DNA from: Progne subis subis
Taxonomy: Eukaryota > Chordata > Aves > Passeriformes > Hirundinidae
Reading direction: 5' to 3'
DNA: 64,000 bases
Assembly: GCA_022316685.1 (NCBI GenBank)
Contig: JAKJHU010001573.1
Coordinates: forward strand, 1-64,000
Position numbers and translations under genes: made by a program. Each line of letters begins with the position of its first letter. Positions within the stretch are counted from its first letter, which is position 1. Positions 35,401 to 46,500 of the stretch are shown here, piece by piece. Below the pieces are notes generated by a model. The model was not told where the DNA came from. It searched no databases and worked only from the letters and a program-made list of their open reading frames with translations.

Positions 35401-36158
35401 CAACTTTTTTCCCAGCTCTGGAGGATCCCAGAACAATTCCTGGATGGTTCTGCTGCCTCTGCAGATTCCTGCTCTGGAAGGGGCCAGTGCTGAGCTCAGG
35501 GCTTGCAGCAGAGGAGAATCAGGGAAATGCCAATAAAAATCTGCATTCGCTCAAGAGCCCTGGGGCAGGAGCCCAAGGAGTGACCCCGGCAGCTCCCGAC
35601 CGAAGGCACGAACTCAGCAGGAATCGCGAACCTCTCCTTTGACTCCGGGCACAAAGGACTCACCCGGGCCCCTCCTGCCACCAGCGGCAGCTCCGGGTGG
35701 CGCTCCCGGTGCAGCCCCTCAGGGGAAAACCGCCCTGAGGAGAACCCCGAGAGAGGCTGCGGGCACGGGCGGCGCCGGGAGCCCCGGGAGCCGGGAAGGG
35801 TTGGGCTGGAAGGGGGCTCAGCACCGCCAAATGCCGGGACACGGCCTCGCTGGAGGCTCCGGGATCCATCCCGCGGGGCCGGGTGTTCGCACCGGGGCCG
35901 GGAGTGCGTACCGGGGGCTGCCAGCACAGGGGCCGGGAGTGCGTATCAGGGCCGGGTGTTTGCACCGGGGCCGGGTGTTTGCACCGGGGCCCTGCGGGCA
36001 GGGAGAGACCGGTGGCTCCGGGCCCGGCCCCGCTCGCTGTCCCCGCCGGGCCGAGCAAGCCCCGTCCGTGTCCCGCCCCGGTCCGGTCCCTGTCCCTTTC
36101 CCGGTCCCTTTCCCGGTCCCGTCCCCCCGCTCACCCGGCACCCTCCGGCCGCCGCCAT
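22455..36158 (-). CDS. TIMM44: TIMM44, mitochondrial import inner membrane translocase subunit TIM44
   Basis: Thirteen coding exons, 5' to 3' on the minus strand: 36135-36158, 35146-35253, 34496-34666, 33939-34019, 33343-33492, 32945-33084, 32234-32319, 31259-31351, 28655-28779, 27458-27508, 26298-26387, 24495-24605, 22455-22574. All introns are GT-AG and phases join, giving 1,350 nt and 449 residues (human about 452). Residues 1-55 are basic with no acidic residue until after the RCYSSGGRKG segment, as expected of a matrix presequence. A charged helical region follows (KNKEMKESIKKFRDEAR, about 72-88), then a conserved AKTAKQSAES stretch, and the C-terminal Tim44 domain (about 286-445) with SKTEMSEVLTEIL and a MMEQGPVLIITFQAQ core. 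The family is a peripheral matrix-side inner-membrane protein that tethers mtHsp70 to the TIM23 channel (known biology). The start is the first ATG of exon 1. Confidence 0.97.
22756..23225 (+). mobile_element. Probable solo LTR (endogenous retrovirus) in TIMM44 last intron
   Basis: A unique AT-richer segment with LTR-like architecture: TATA-like GGATAAAAAG at about 22,978, polyadenylation-like AATAAA at 22,992-22,997, then a C/T-rich R-U5-like stretch with 'ctcgtctccgtgtgtctgc' to about 23,110. No gag, pol or env frame is present. Boundaries are approximate. Antisense to TIMM44. Confidence 0.5.
24225..24485. repeat. C-rich tandem array, about 12-bp and 24-bp units
   Basis: Repeats of GTGTCCCAGACC and CCAAACCTGCCCCAGGC. 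It ends about 10 bp before the TIMM44 exon at 24,495, so the exon's splice donor follows the array almost directly on the minus strand. Confidence 0.88.
25725..26130. repeat. 20-bp minisatellite in a TIMM44 intron
   Basis: About 20 copies of CCCTTCCAGCAGTGGGATTT and variants (CAATG, CTCTCCC, GAAATTT). It is open in several frames on both strands, giving spurious repeat ORFs. Confidence 0.95.
26175..26240 (+). mobile_element. CR1-like LINE 3'-end scrap
   Basis: 'ggttggacctgacgaccctg' and 'aggatttttccaaccttcac' followed by 'gatcct' match the forward CR1 3' terminus. Confidence 0.7.
26440..26635. repeat. Low-complexity A-rich/(AT)n/T-rich tracts
   Basis: Poly-A at 26,449-26,465, a (TA)n dinucleotide run at about 26,466-26,492, A-rich sequence with AAAAACC motifs, then poly-T at about 26,609-26,630. 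Intronic to TIMM44. Similar homopolymer tracts occur at 24,832-24,853 and 25,241-25,263. Confidence 0.9.
26785..26935. repeat. 10-bp array (GGGAAAAGCT-type)
   Basis: About 14 purine-rich decamers, GGGAAAAGCT with GGGAAAAACA and AGGAAAAGCT variants. Confidence 0.9.
28254..28650. repeat. Tandem block, about 90-112 bp unit, four copies, abutting TIMM44 exon 9
   Basis: Each copy starts 'agctttggattttagcgatg', continues through 'aaaataaaacatcttcc' and 'gggataataaaggg', and ends 'ggaagccatgggtgctgtcc', with or without 'agcatcccagaagcaaatcc'. The last, truncated copy ends within about five bases of the exon 9 splice donor at 28,654. Confidence 0.92.
28874..30553. repeat. 18-bp minisatellite, about 93 copies, in TIMM44 intron 8
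   Basis: A 1,680-bp array of GCAGAGCCCTGGGACACC with variation confined almost wholly to the last few bases (ACACC, ACACT, ACACG, ACATT, ACGTT, AATGC). An extra G near 30,021 shifts the phase once. Since 18 is a multiple of three and the unit has no stop codons, both strands carry ORFs of 640-810 codons, all repeat artefacts. It begins about 95 bp upstream (in gene sense) of TIMM44 exon 9. Confidence 0.97.
30757..31190 (+). mobile_element. Probable solo LTR (endogenous retrovirus) next to the 18-bp array
   Basis: LTR-like order: TATAAAA at 31,014-31,020, AATAAA at 31,123-31,128, then 'gaacctgaagactccgtctc' and a T-rich end. It lies between the minisatellite and TIMM44 exon 8, antisense to the gene. 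No retroviral coding sequence. Boundaries approximate. Confidence 0.55.
32550..32635. repeat. AT-rich short tandem repeat (about 17-18 bp)
   Basis: About five copies of CAGATAAATAAAACCC or CAGACAAATAAAAC variants inside the TIMM44 intron between the exons at 32,234 and 32,945. Confidence 0.8.
33530..33700 (-). mobile_element. CR1-like LINE fragment in a TIMM44 intron
   Basis: 'cagaccctctccagctctcc', 'caggccctggaagggctctg' and 'agctctcccagaggggctcc' in reverse CR1 order. Close relative of the copies at 17,640 and 41,140. Confidence 0.7.
34895..35020 (-). mobile_element. CR1-like LINE 3' fragment in a TIMM44 intron
   Basis: 'gatgggttgggctgaaagga', 'gcagggacatctcccacca' and 'aggtgctctgagcccaacc' in reverse CR1 order. 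Confidence 0.7.
35880..35995. repeat. GC-rich tandem repeat (about 20 bp) in TIMM44 intron 1
   Basis: Copies of GGGCCGGGTGTTTGCACC and GGGCCGGGAGTGCGTACC within the CpG island downstream of the TIMM44 start. Confidence 0.8.
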
Positions 36159-36236
36159 CGCCCCGCGCGCCCCGTGACCTTCGCGCCGCGCCGTGACGTC
36201 ACCAGCGCGCGCCGCCCGCGCCACGTGGCCGCGAAC
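36159..36236 (-). promoter_or_regulatory. TIMM44 proximal promoter motifs
   Basis: CpG-dense sequence directly upstream of the TIMM44 start codon. It carries a palindromic full CRE (GTGACGTCAC, 36,193-36,202), an E-box (CCACGTGG, 36,221-36,228) and an ERR-type half-site (TGACCTT, 36,175-36,181). CRE, E-box and ERR sites are common in nuclear genes for mitochondrial proteins (established). Use in this gene is inferred. Confidence 0.55.
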
Positions 36237-36790
36237 GGCGGGAGCGGGAGAGACCCGGGAGATAGCCGGGACAGAGCCGGGATAGAGCGGGATAGACCCG
36301 GGAGAGAGCGGGATAGACCCGGGAGATAGCCGGGACAGAGCCGGGAGATAGCCGGGACAGAGCCGGGATAGAGCGGGAGAGACCCGGGAGATAGCCGGGA
36401 CAGAGCCGGGAGAGACCCGGGAGATAGCCGGGACAGAGCCGGGATAGAGCCGGGAGAGACCCGGGAGATAGCCGGGACAGAGCCGGGATAGAGCGGGAGA
36501 GACCCGGGAGAGAGCGGGATAGACCCGGGACAGAGCCGGGAGAGACCCGGGAGATAGCCGGGACAGAGCCGGGACAGAGCCGGGATAGAGCGGGATAGAC
36601 CCGGGAGAGAGCGGGAGAGACCCGGGAGAGAGCGGGATAGACCCGGGATAGAGCCGGGAGAGACCCGGGAGAGAGCCGGGATAGACCCGGGAGGGAGCCG
36701 GGAGAGACCCGGGATAGAGCCGGGAGAGACCCGGATAGAGCCGGGACATACCCGGGAGAGACCCAGGAGAGCGGGATAGAGAGCAGGAGA
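36237..36790. repeat. 11/22-bp minisatellite next to the TIMM44 promoter
   Basis: About 50 units of the 11-bp type CGGGAGATAGC, CGGGACAGAGC, CGGGATAGAGC or GGGAGAGACCC. It starts about 80 bp upstream of the TIMM44 ATG and fills half of the TIMM44-HNRNPM interval. GC-rich and purine-biased on the plus strand. Confidence 0.95.
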
Positions 36791-37304
36791 CCCGGGAAGG
36801 ACCGGGAGATACCCTCGGGGCTGCTCCGGGCCCAGCTCGGCCTCACCGGGTTTGCTCCGGACCCTCTCCGGCCCCACCGGGAACCCCTCCATGCTCCACA
36901 CACCGGATCCGTTTGCGTTACTAAAAGCGTTTCCTGCAGGAAAAGGAGGACTCTTCCTGCCCCTTACCTGCATGGGCCAGACACCCCCAAAAAAAGAGAA
37001 AAAAGGTTTTTAACCCCATTTTCAGCTCAGGCCTTTCCAGTGGCACCAACACAACCCAGAGTAGATTTTTTTATTTTTTTTTTTTAACCAGCATTGCCAC
37101 TAGAGAAAAAACCTTGGAACCCAGAGAAAGCCCATGGATGGGGTGGGACACAGGAGAGGGAAGATCCTGGAGACATCTTAAAGAGATTCTGTCAGAAACC
37201 AAGAGAACGTTGGGATTTTGGGGTGTTTTTTGACAAACTGGAACTTGCTGAGCTGAGCTGGGCAGGGATTTTAAGCAGAGCAAAGGACGCTGCGACCGAA
37301 ATCT
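36791..37304. other. TIMM44-HNRNPM intergenic remainder
   Basis: No gene seen. It includes a poly-T tract near 37,065-37,085 and AT-richer sequence downstream of the HNRNPM polyadenylation signal. Confidence 0.5.
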
Positions 37305-37314
37305 TGAACTTGCG

Positions 37315-37320
37315 TTTATT
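37315..37320 (-). terminator. HNRNPM polyadenylation signal (AATAAA)
   Basis: Canonical AATAAA on the minus strand, about 250 nt after the HNRNPM stop codon, in a UTR-like stretch ending GATAATAAACGC. The intervening 3' UTR has a long T-rich tract (A-rich on the plus strand, 37,457-37,500). Confidence 0.7.
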
Positions 37321-37568
37321 ATCAAAGTCAGACTCGTTTACATCTGTCAGGTCAACGAGAGAGATGCCACAACTACAAAAAAAGATCCGTCGCACGTGGG
37401 CAGTTCCGATGCAAAAAACCAGTAAAACGGAGGGGGGCTCCCCCCCTTTTCATTTAAAAAAAAAAACAACCCCAAAAAAAAAAAAAAAAAAAATAAAAAG
37501 GACTTAAAATTTACTCCAGAAAGCGCCCGGGCGGGGCCGGAGCGGGCCCTGGCGCGGCGCGGAGGGCG

Positions 37569-40500
37569 CTAGGCGTTGCGGTCGATCCGCACGTCGATCT
37601 CGCGGCCGCGCAGCTGCAGCCCGTTCATCATGCGGCACGCGCGCTCCGCCACCTCCGGCGACTCGAACCGCACCACGCCGCAGCCCTTGGACTTGCCGTT
37701 CTCCATCTTGATGTCGGCGTAGAGCACGTGGCCTGCGGGGAACGGCGGTGGGAGGGGTGGGGTGAGCGCTGAGGGGTTTTCCGGCCCTTTCCCTGATCTG
37801 TTTGTGGGGTTTTTTGGAGTGTTTTCTCATGGGTTGTGATGTGTGAAAAGTATTATATGTATATGTATTATATGTATTATATGTGTATGTATTATATGTA
37901 TGTGTATGTATTATATGTATATGTATTGTATTATATGTATATGTATTGTATTGTATTATATGTATTGTATTATATATAGTTATATGTCTATGTATTATAT
38001 GTATTATAGTTATTATATGTCTATGTATTATATATATTATAGTTATTATATGTCTATGTATTATATATATTAGTTGTTATGTCTATGTATTATATGTATA
38101 TGTCTATGTACTATGTCTATGTATTATGTCTATGTATTATATATATTATAGTTATTATATGCCTGTCTATGTATTATATGTCTATGTATTATATATATTA
38201 TATTTATTATATGCATGTCTATGTATTATATGTCTATGTCTATGTATTATATGTATTATATATATTATAGTTATTATATGTCTATGTATTATATATATTA
38301 TATTTATTATATACATGTCTATGTATTATATATATTTATTATATACATGTCTATGTATTATATGTCTATGTATTATATATATTATATTTATTATATGCAT
38401 GTCTATGTATTATATGTATATGTCTATGTATTATGTGTCTATGTATTATATATATTTATTATATGTATATGTATGATATGTCTATGTATGTCTATGTATT
38501 ATATGTCTATGTATTGTATGTATATTATATATATAATATTTATTATATGTCTTATATGTCTATGTATTATATATTTATTATATGTATGTCTATGTCTATG
38601 TATTATATATATTTATTATATGTATATGTATTATATATCTATGCATTATATATATTATATGCATGATATGTAAAGTATTATATGTATTATACGGCTCTAC
38701 GCGAGATATTTACTGTGTGTATTGTGTTGTATTGATTGTAAATGTTGTATTAGTGTTTTGGTAGTACGGTAAATGTGGTTTTCTAGTTAAAATGTGGTTT
38801 TTATGTACCAACCACAGGAAAACGTAAATCTTTCAGAGAAAAAAGAATTTACGACTTCCTTATCAGAAGAGACCGACTTCTCCTGCCTTGCTCAGCCCTG
38901 AAGCACCATAGAAATTAAAGGAAAAAAGTGATACTAACCAGAGACAATTCTCTGTGTGAATGGAATCTATGCATCATGTATGAACTGTATGAATATTCAA
39001 CAGGCTATTTATTGCTTTTAAGAGATAATCCTTTGTTAACGGGGGTCCTTCTCCAGAGCTTTTTGCTCAGGGAGGCACCCAGACATCTGTAACTTTTTAT
39101 TATCTCGTATTGTCCTAACCCTAATTGTTCAATTTTTTTTTTTACTCTAATTCTATTTTTATAACCAACTTATTTACTATTAAACTTTCAAAATTTTAAA
39201 AACAAGTGATTGGCGTTTTTCACATTATGTAAAGCGATTGTTTTCGTGTTCCTCCTTGGAGGAGGGATTTCTAGTTTGACCAGTGGGGGTTGGAGAGGTG
39301 GCAACCTCATTCTCCAATCCCTGGTCATTGTCCAGGATCTCTATAAACTGAAGTCGAGAAATAAACTTCCCTTCTTTTTGCTCTGGCTACGGACTATGAG
39401 CATCACTCTTTTCGTGCCCTCTAGTGACACAGGGCTGCTCCCCAGCCCGGCTCTGGTGCTCTGAGGAGCTGCTGAGGTGGTTTGATGGGAGGTGGGTTTA
39501 TCCCAGCTCAAGCAGCAGCATTCCCTGTCTGGAATGGCAGCGCAGGCTGCACCTCACGGCCGAGGCTGGGCCAGGAGGGACCTTAAAGAGCATCCAAGGA
39601 CACTTCCCGCTGTCCCAGGCTGCTCCAAACCCCGTGAGCCTGGCCTTGGGCACTGCCAGGGATCCAGGGGCAGCCACAGCTGCTCTGGGAATTCTGCTCC
39701 AGGGGCTGCCCACCCTCCCAGCCAGGAATTCCTTCCCAATATCCCATCCATCCCTGCCCTCTGGGTTATCATCTGCCCGTTATTCATGTTCACTCCTCAG
39801 AGTGAGGAAAACAACTCACCACATTCATTGAATTTATCTTTCAGCATTTTCCATGTAAAATCAAAAGGCAGCTGTGGGAAGAGAGGAATAAACCGTTACT
39901 GAGGCTTTGCTAACGACCTGCAGGCAGCCCTGGCTCCCCAAAAATGGAACCCGGCCTAGCACAGCCCCTGCCATACACCCGCAGGATCAGAATCAGCCAG
40001 GAGCGCTTCTCCTGGTAAAGAAACGGCTCCAACTCCCCCCAGAATTTGGCAGCATCCAGGATTGGACGCTGCGATTGGAAACTGAGCAGGGGGTGAGATC
40101 AACGCAGCGGCGACAACAGATGCCAAGGGTGGGAAGGGAGAGGCGGGAAGAGCGAGGGGCAGGAACACGGGATACTCACATTTCTCACAAATATCTGACA
40201 GGCTTTCCGGGCCACCCCGGCTGCAGGGCCTCCAGCTCCTCCCAGAGACCCTGCAAAATTCCCTGCAAAGTTGCCCCGCTCCATGTCCATGGGCCGCTCG
40301 AAGTTGCCGCCCATGGCCAGCCCCATGCGCTCGATGCCCGCCCCCATGCCCTGCCCCATGGGCGGCCCCATCCTCTCCATGTTGGCCGCCCCGATGCGCT
40401 CCAGGCCCATCCTGTCCATGGGGGCCGCTCCCATCCTCTCGATGCCGATCCTGTCCATGGGCGGGCCCCCGATGCGCTCCAGCCCCGCCGGCATCCTCTC

Positions 40501-43500
40501 TATCACCTGCCCCATGCCCGCGCCCATGCCGGCGGGCACCATGCGCTCCAGGCCGATGCCCATCCTGTCCATTCCCGCCCCCATGCGCTCCACGCCCGCT
40601 CCCATCCTGTCCATGGCGCCGCCCACGCGCTCCATGGCGGCGCCCATGCGCTCCATGCCGAAGCCGATGCCCGAGCCCATGCGCTCCATGCCGGAGCCCA
40701 TGCGCTCCATGCCCGGCCCCATGCGCTCCAGGTTGGGCGCCAGGTGGTCGATGCCCAGCGGGGCCATGCGCTCCATGCCCGAGCCCATCCTCTCCACGTT
40801 GGAGCCCATGCGGTCCAGCACCAGCCCCATCCTGTCTATCTCCGAGCCCACCCGCTCCATGCCGTGCCCCATGCCGGCCGGGATCCGCTCCATCCCCGCG
40901 CCCATGCGATCCATGCCCGGCGCCATCCGCTCCATCCCGGGAATGCTGGCGTTCCCGGCACCTGCAACGCAACACAGACGGCTTCAGGAACCGGGAGGGG
41001 AATTGCAGGAAGCTCTGCTGGGGGGAATTCCCAGCACTCAGAGTTCCCTCAAGCCAGGGCTCTGGGCCTGCTCAGATGTTCAGGTCAGATCCCCCTCTGC
41101 AGAGCTGCCCCAACCCTGAGATCCCAAAAAAAGGACCTGGAATTCCTGGAGAGGGTCCAGAGGAGGGTCTGGAGCCCCTCTGGGTGAGCTGGGGGTGCTC
41201 ACTTGGAGAAGCTCCAGGGAGAGCTCAGAACCCTTCCAGGGCCTAAAGGGACTCCAGGAGAGCTGGAGAGGGACTGGGGACAAGGGACGGAGGGACACTA
41301 CACACGGAATGACTCCCCTGATTCTGAAATGTTGTGATTTGGTCATTAAAACAAATTAAATCTGGAAATTGGTGGGGGAGCTCTGCCTGCTCAAAGATGT
41401 CTGGGTTCAGCTTTGCTCCAGAAATTCTGCAATTACTGAGATTGTCCAATATTTCCAGGGAACGTGCTCGGAAGTTAAATGTGACACAGGCAGTGGGAGG
41501 TGCAGGATTTTGTTTTCACTGACAAAAATTAACAACTTCCCAGCAGCATTTAAAAGCCAGACAGCAAATTCCTACAGCAAATCTAAAATCTGTGGGTTTT
41601 TATCTGTATCATCCCCATAATTCTTCTGAGCAGTTCAGGGACGAAAAGCAGACAGGAAATGGATTTCATTTACTGCACTCACCTATTCCCCTCTCCAAGG
41701 TCTCTCCAAAACTCCGGGACATTCCCATCTCATTTCTTCCAAACTCCCTCTCAAATCCCCCTCCCATGGCCCGGTCCATCTCTGCAAAGAGGAAGATGGA
41801 GAAGTTTGCAGGGGGTTTATGACCCTTGAGAGAACATTTTACCACAGGAGTCCTTTTGAAGATTTGCAGCACCAGAAGGGTTTTTGTGATTTTTTTTTTT
41901 CCTGATCCTTTTGTCGTGGCTTCAGGAGCCCAAACCCCCAAGGAAAAGCAGGATTTACCCCAAACACCTGGGAGGCTCTGGGGACTGGACAGAGCCAAAA
42001 TCTTTCTGAATAAATCCTTCTAGGTGCCATCAATAAATCATTGGGTCCGCGCGGCTCAGAGGCCACGAGGGACTTGGGGACACAACATCAGCTGGGAAAA
42101 CCCCGAATTATTCCCATAAAACTGAGAAGAAGCTTCTGGAAAGAAGGATCCCTCCCCCAAGGCAGCCAGCAGGACACAAAAAAAATCCAGTGCCTACCGC
42201 TCATCCTGCCCATGTTCATCCCGGCTGGGAAGCGGCCGATGTTTTCCATGCCACCGAAGGGACCTTCCATTCCTAAAAAACCAGATTTTTCCAGGGATTC
42301 CTTAGCAGGGCATTCCAGCTCTGCTGCCACACAACATTCCCACAGGCATGAGACAACTCCCTGCCACCACAGCTCCCAAAAAGGGGTCAGGATTTTTGGG
42401 CACAGCGTTATAAAAATCGTGGAATCGCAGAGCGGTTGGGGCTGGGATGTTGAGGATCCAGTTCCAACCCCCAGGGATGGCACTTCCACATCTCCTGAGC
42501 TAAGGAAGCACAGGTTTTATGGGATGTCCCCACCCTCCCCACACAGCTGCAGCAGTCTGAACACCCAAAAAGGACCAAATTCTTGCTGAACTGGTGACGA
42601 TTTCCCAGCACACGAATTCCTGCCACACGCACACACCTCAGCCCGCAGGACTGCCACCAAGGCCAAGCCATGAACAGATCAGGAACCACAGCTTACCTCC
42701 CATTTTATTCATTCCAAAGCCCATGCCTTCCATTCCCATTCCTCAAAATAAAAGAGAAAGCTTTATATAGCAGGTGTCACCCAAAAAAAAACTCCAGCCA
42801 AAGGCTGCAGAACTCAAACCACGCAACACATCCATGGCTTGGGCCGAAGAGCTTACATGGGTTAAAACTCTGAGGAGATTCCAACATTCCTGCTCAGAAA
42901 ATCAAGCAGCAAAGGGGAAAAACCCCACTGGCATTTCGACATGGAAAGCTGAGTGTGTGCTTCTTTTTAGGTGGCTCTTTGAAACTTGTGCTAATTTCAA
43001 CAGATCCTCACCAAAGATTTGCAAGCCCACTAAAAGTGTTAAAAGTGAGAGATGGTTTGGAGTTTCATGGATCTTTGCAGTGTCTGCTGCTCATGCTCAA
43101 GAGTCAGAAAATGAGAGCTGTGTCTTGACCACAGTGGAAAAAAAAAAAAAAATTAAAAAAAAAATATGGAGCAGTTGGTTAAATTTAAGTTTCCATTATC
43201 AATCTGAACAAAAAAAACCAAAAAACTCATTTGGCTTTAACATTCCTAAGAAACTACCAACTTTTTGGGGAGGCAAACAAAGCTAACTACCTTCTACACA
43301 GCTTAAAGCTCTCATGAAACAAAAGCATAGGAGTAATCTTCTTACCTCCAGGTCCCATGTTGCCCATTCCCATGCCTTTGTTTAAATGATTTGCATCAAT
43401 AGGTTGACCTCCAGGTCCTAATCCCATGCCAATACCACCAAGACCATCTGAAGAAAATATTCAGATATCAAAAAAGCCTTCTTTCCATAGTTTGACAAAA

Positions 43501-46500
43501 CAGCAAGTTTTATTTCTTAAGTAATTGACTTTCATTCTCCAAAAAAAGCTTGCTGTGTCCCCCCTGTGGGGTGTGTACTGAAAGCAGGGAAGTGCGGAGT
43601 AAATCAAGAGTAGATGTGTCTTGAAACGGGCTAAAAACTATCTCCAATTATTTGGTTTCATATTTCAATTTCCACCTTACTGCTGCGAAAACTTGCTTTG
43701 GAGCTGACTCCTGAAAAAGAACTGGCTAGAACACTGCTTCATTCGGGCAAAGCCCTCGGCCGAGGAGGGCGGAGTGGGCAATTTGGGAGAAGATCCCCTA
43801 AAACCTGAGCACAGTTCTCACCCTGGATTTGCCACGGGCTCATTTCCCCCTCTGCCAGGGTTGGCCCCTGGCAGGGGAGAAGTGAAGCTCCGGGTGCAGC
43901 CTGACCAATGACAGCCACCGATGGAATTGCGAGCACACAGCCAGCCTCTCTCCGAGCAAACACAACACGCTGTTTCGCAGGCGTGGGGCTCGATCTTCCT
44001 GAAGGGTTCCCCAGCCCAAAGAAAGAAGAAAAAGCCCAACTTTTTTTTTATATTATTTCCCCCTCCCCCCCTTGAAGCAGGAAGAAAAGTTCTCTGCTTG
44101 GCACAAACACCGGCTCATGGCATCCTCTGCCTGCAGGATTCCCTCGTTTCCAGCTCAGCACTGAACACAGGAGTGTTGAATCTTGTTTTAAAACAGCACA
44201 AGGTCCCCCTTCCCCACCCCAGTAAAGGCCAAAATCCAGGCTTCCAGAGGGATTTAGGGAGTTTTGCACCAAGGTTATGGAATTGGAACCCAATGACTTT
44301 GTCCTGAAGAGAGGAACATCCTTAGAGCGATACCGCTGCTGAGGAAGGCGCTGCAAGCTCAGCTAGGGAGGGACTAATTAATTAATGCTCATTGATAATG
44401 GGCAATTTAGCAGCACACAACAGGCCTGGTTCCCAGGAAGGAAACAGCATGTGTCTCAATTCAGAGAATCCCAGAATCCCAGACTGGGTTTGGAGGAACC
44501 TTAAAGCTCATCCAGCCTGGGCAGGGACCCCTTCCACAGCCCAGGCTGCTCAGGACAATTCCCACTCCATCAGCAGTCCCAGCTGAGCTGCATCTGAACA
44601 AATTCAGCCTCCAGCTCTTCCCCTTCCAGTCCCAGCTCTTCTCTTCAGTGTTCCCAGTATCTCATCCCAGCATGGCCGAGGTTGGGAGGGGCTTTGGCAG
44701 GGCCTGAGCTCAGCCCAGGCTGCTGAGCCCGGATCAAATCCAGGGATGGAGACTCCACAGGAGCCCTGAGCAACCCTCCCAGGAACGTTTCCTCACATCC
44801 ACGTGGAGTCTGTGGATTTCCACTGCTGGTTTAGGCTTGAACTTTTAGTTCATTCAAATTCCCGAGATGGAAGGAGCAGCTTGGGGCAGCCAATTATCCT
44901 GAATTTTCCATCTCCTGGGTTTTGGCCGGTGCTTTCTGCATCCTGCACCTCCAAGAAGAGCCTGGTTCCCCTCTTCTTTCCATATTTAATACACTGTTAA
45001 GATATCCTTTGGAAATTTGAAGGCCTGGAAGACTCCCAGGTCCTGAATTCAGCCCAATTTAAGGGAAAACATTCCATTCCCAGAGCACCATCCCACAGAA
45101 GGAGGTGCTGACTGATTCACTGCATTTCCATTAAATCCCACTAGTCATGGAAGGCACTGGGATCTTGGAATTGCAATGGAAAGCTCTGGAAGCCTTGAGA
45201 AGGTGAATGTTTTAAGACAAGCTTCTGGCCATGAGCTGAAAGAAGTATCCAAAAAAAAAAAAAGAGACTGAGCAGCTCTTCTTCACTATTCCCTCTGCTG
45301 AAATTATTCAGGAATTTGGATCCCAGTTTTCCAGTTTGAACCAGAGTTTTACTGGGGCTGGGGCTGGTTCCCAGGCGCTGAACAGCCAAATAAAAAGCAG
45401 AAGATGTTGAATCATGCAGGGGACACTTACGAGGGAGTTGTTGGGGTCGCTCTGGGGGGAAGAAATCTCCTTTGGGAAAGGCTCGTTCGTCCTGGAAGGA
45501 ATTCAACACGTTAAAGTTGGCAAGGAAAGCAGGAAATTATTTCCTGCTCCTTAAGATTTTGAATTAAAATACAGAAATTTCAAGTTAAAGCAGTCCCGAC
45601 TGTAGTTGCGATTTGTCTTTTAGCAAAATAATCTGAATTAACTTTTCCCTGATTGCATCAGTTCAGCAGGCAAAAGGCAAATCACACATTTCCCCCCCGC
45701 TCTGGATTCTGATCCAGCCTTGAAACCACCAATCCTCCCAGATCAGGGGTGCATTCCCAGGGCAGGAGCAGTGGGAACGGGGGTGTCCTCACCATTTTGA
45801 CGTGCATGGGTCTGTCAAAGAGCAGCTGCCCATTGAACATCGCTGGCGCTCGTTAAGGATCCTCCTTCAAGCACAAAACCCCCTCAGAAAATCCCACCTC
45901 CTCAGTTATCCTTCACATTTCTGCCTTCTCCGAAACCAAAAAGCCTTGAAATCCAAATCTACTGAACATTCAAAAAAAGGCTTTTTGAAATTATTAAAAA
46001 AAAAAAAAAAAAAAAAAGATAAAACCACATTTTTAGGTAAGATTAAGTTCACAAAGAGATGCAAAACGTAACTCTAAGTCAGCCCAAGAGTTTAAAGGTT
46101 TCTTCAGTCACTTTATCCATTGAAAACAGGGAAAAGTTCCACAGCAACACCCACATTTTGAAGCATGCCATGGCAGTGAACCCTCTGCCCAAGTCTGGCT
46201 CCCGCAGGGTTTAGTGAGCGCAGTGCAGAAGGGAATTTACACTCAAACAGAAACTTTGGGAAAGGGGGACTGTTTTCCTCCTTTCCATACCATAGCCAGG
46301 AGTTGAGAGAGGAACACCTGGAATTTTCCTGCTGTTTGGTTTCTAGGGAGCAAACCATTGCTTGGGCAGTGGAAGGACACAGGGAACAGGGAAACGCCAG
46401 CTCTGTGTGCCTCAGCATGGGGAATTTTTCCTTTCCAGATAAATCTTCTCACAGAATTGCATTTTAATACTAATTCCAACCTCAAGTCAGAAACTCATCT

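Noticed and set aside
37883..38673. Met/Tyr/Ile-only ORFs resembling membrane proteins
   Set aside because: Translation of the TATG/TATTATA array; composition explained by the repeat.
39115..39130. Telomere-like CCTAACCCTAA
   Set aside because: Fewer than two full units inside an LTR-like region; chance occurrence.
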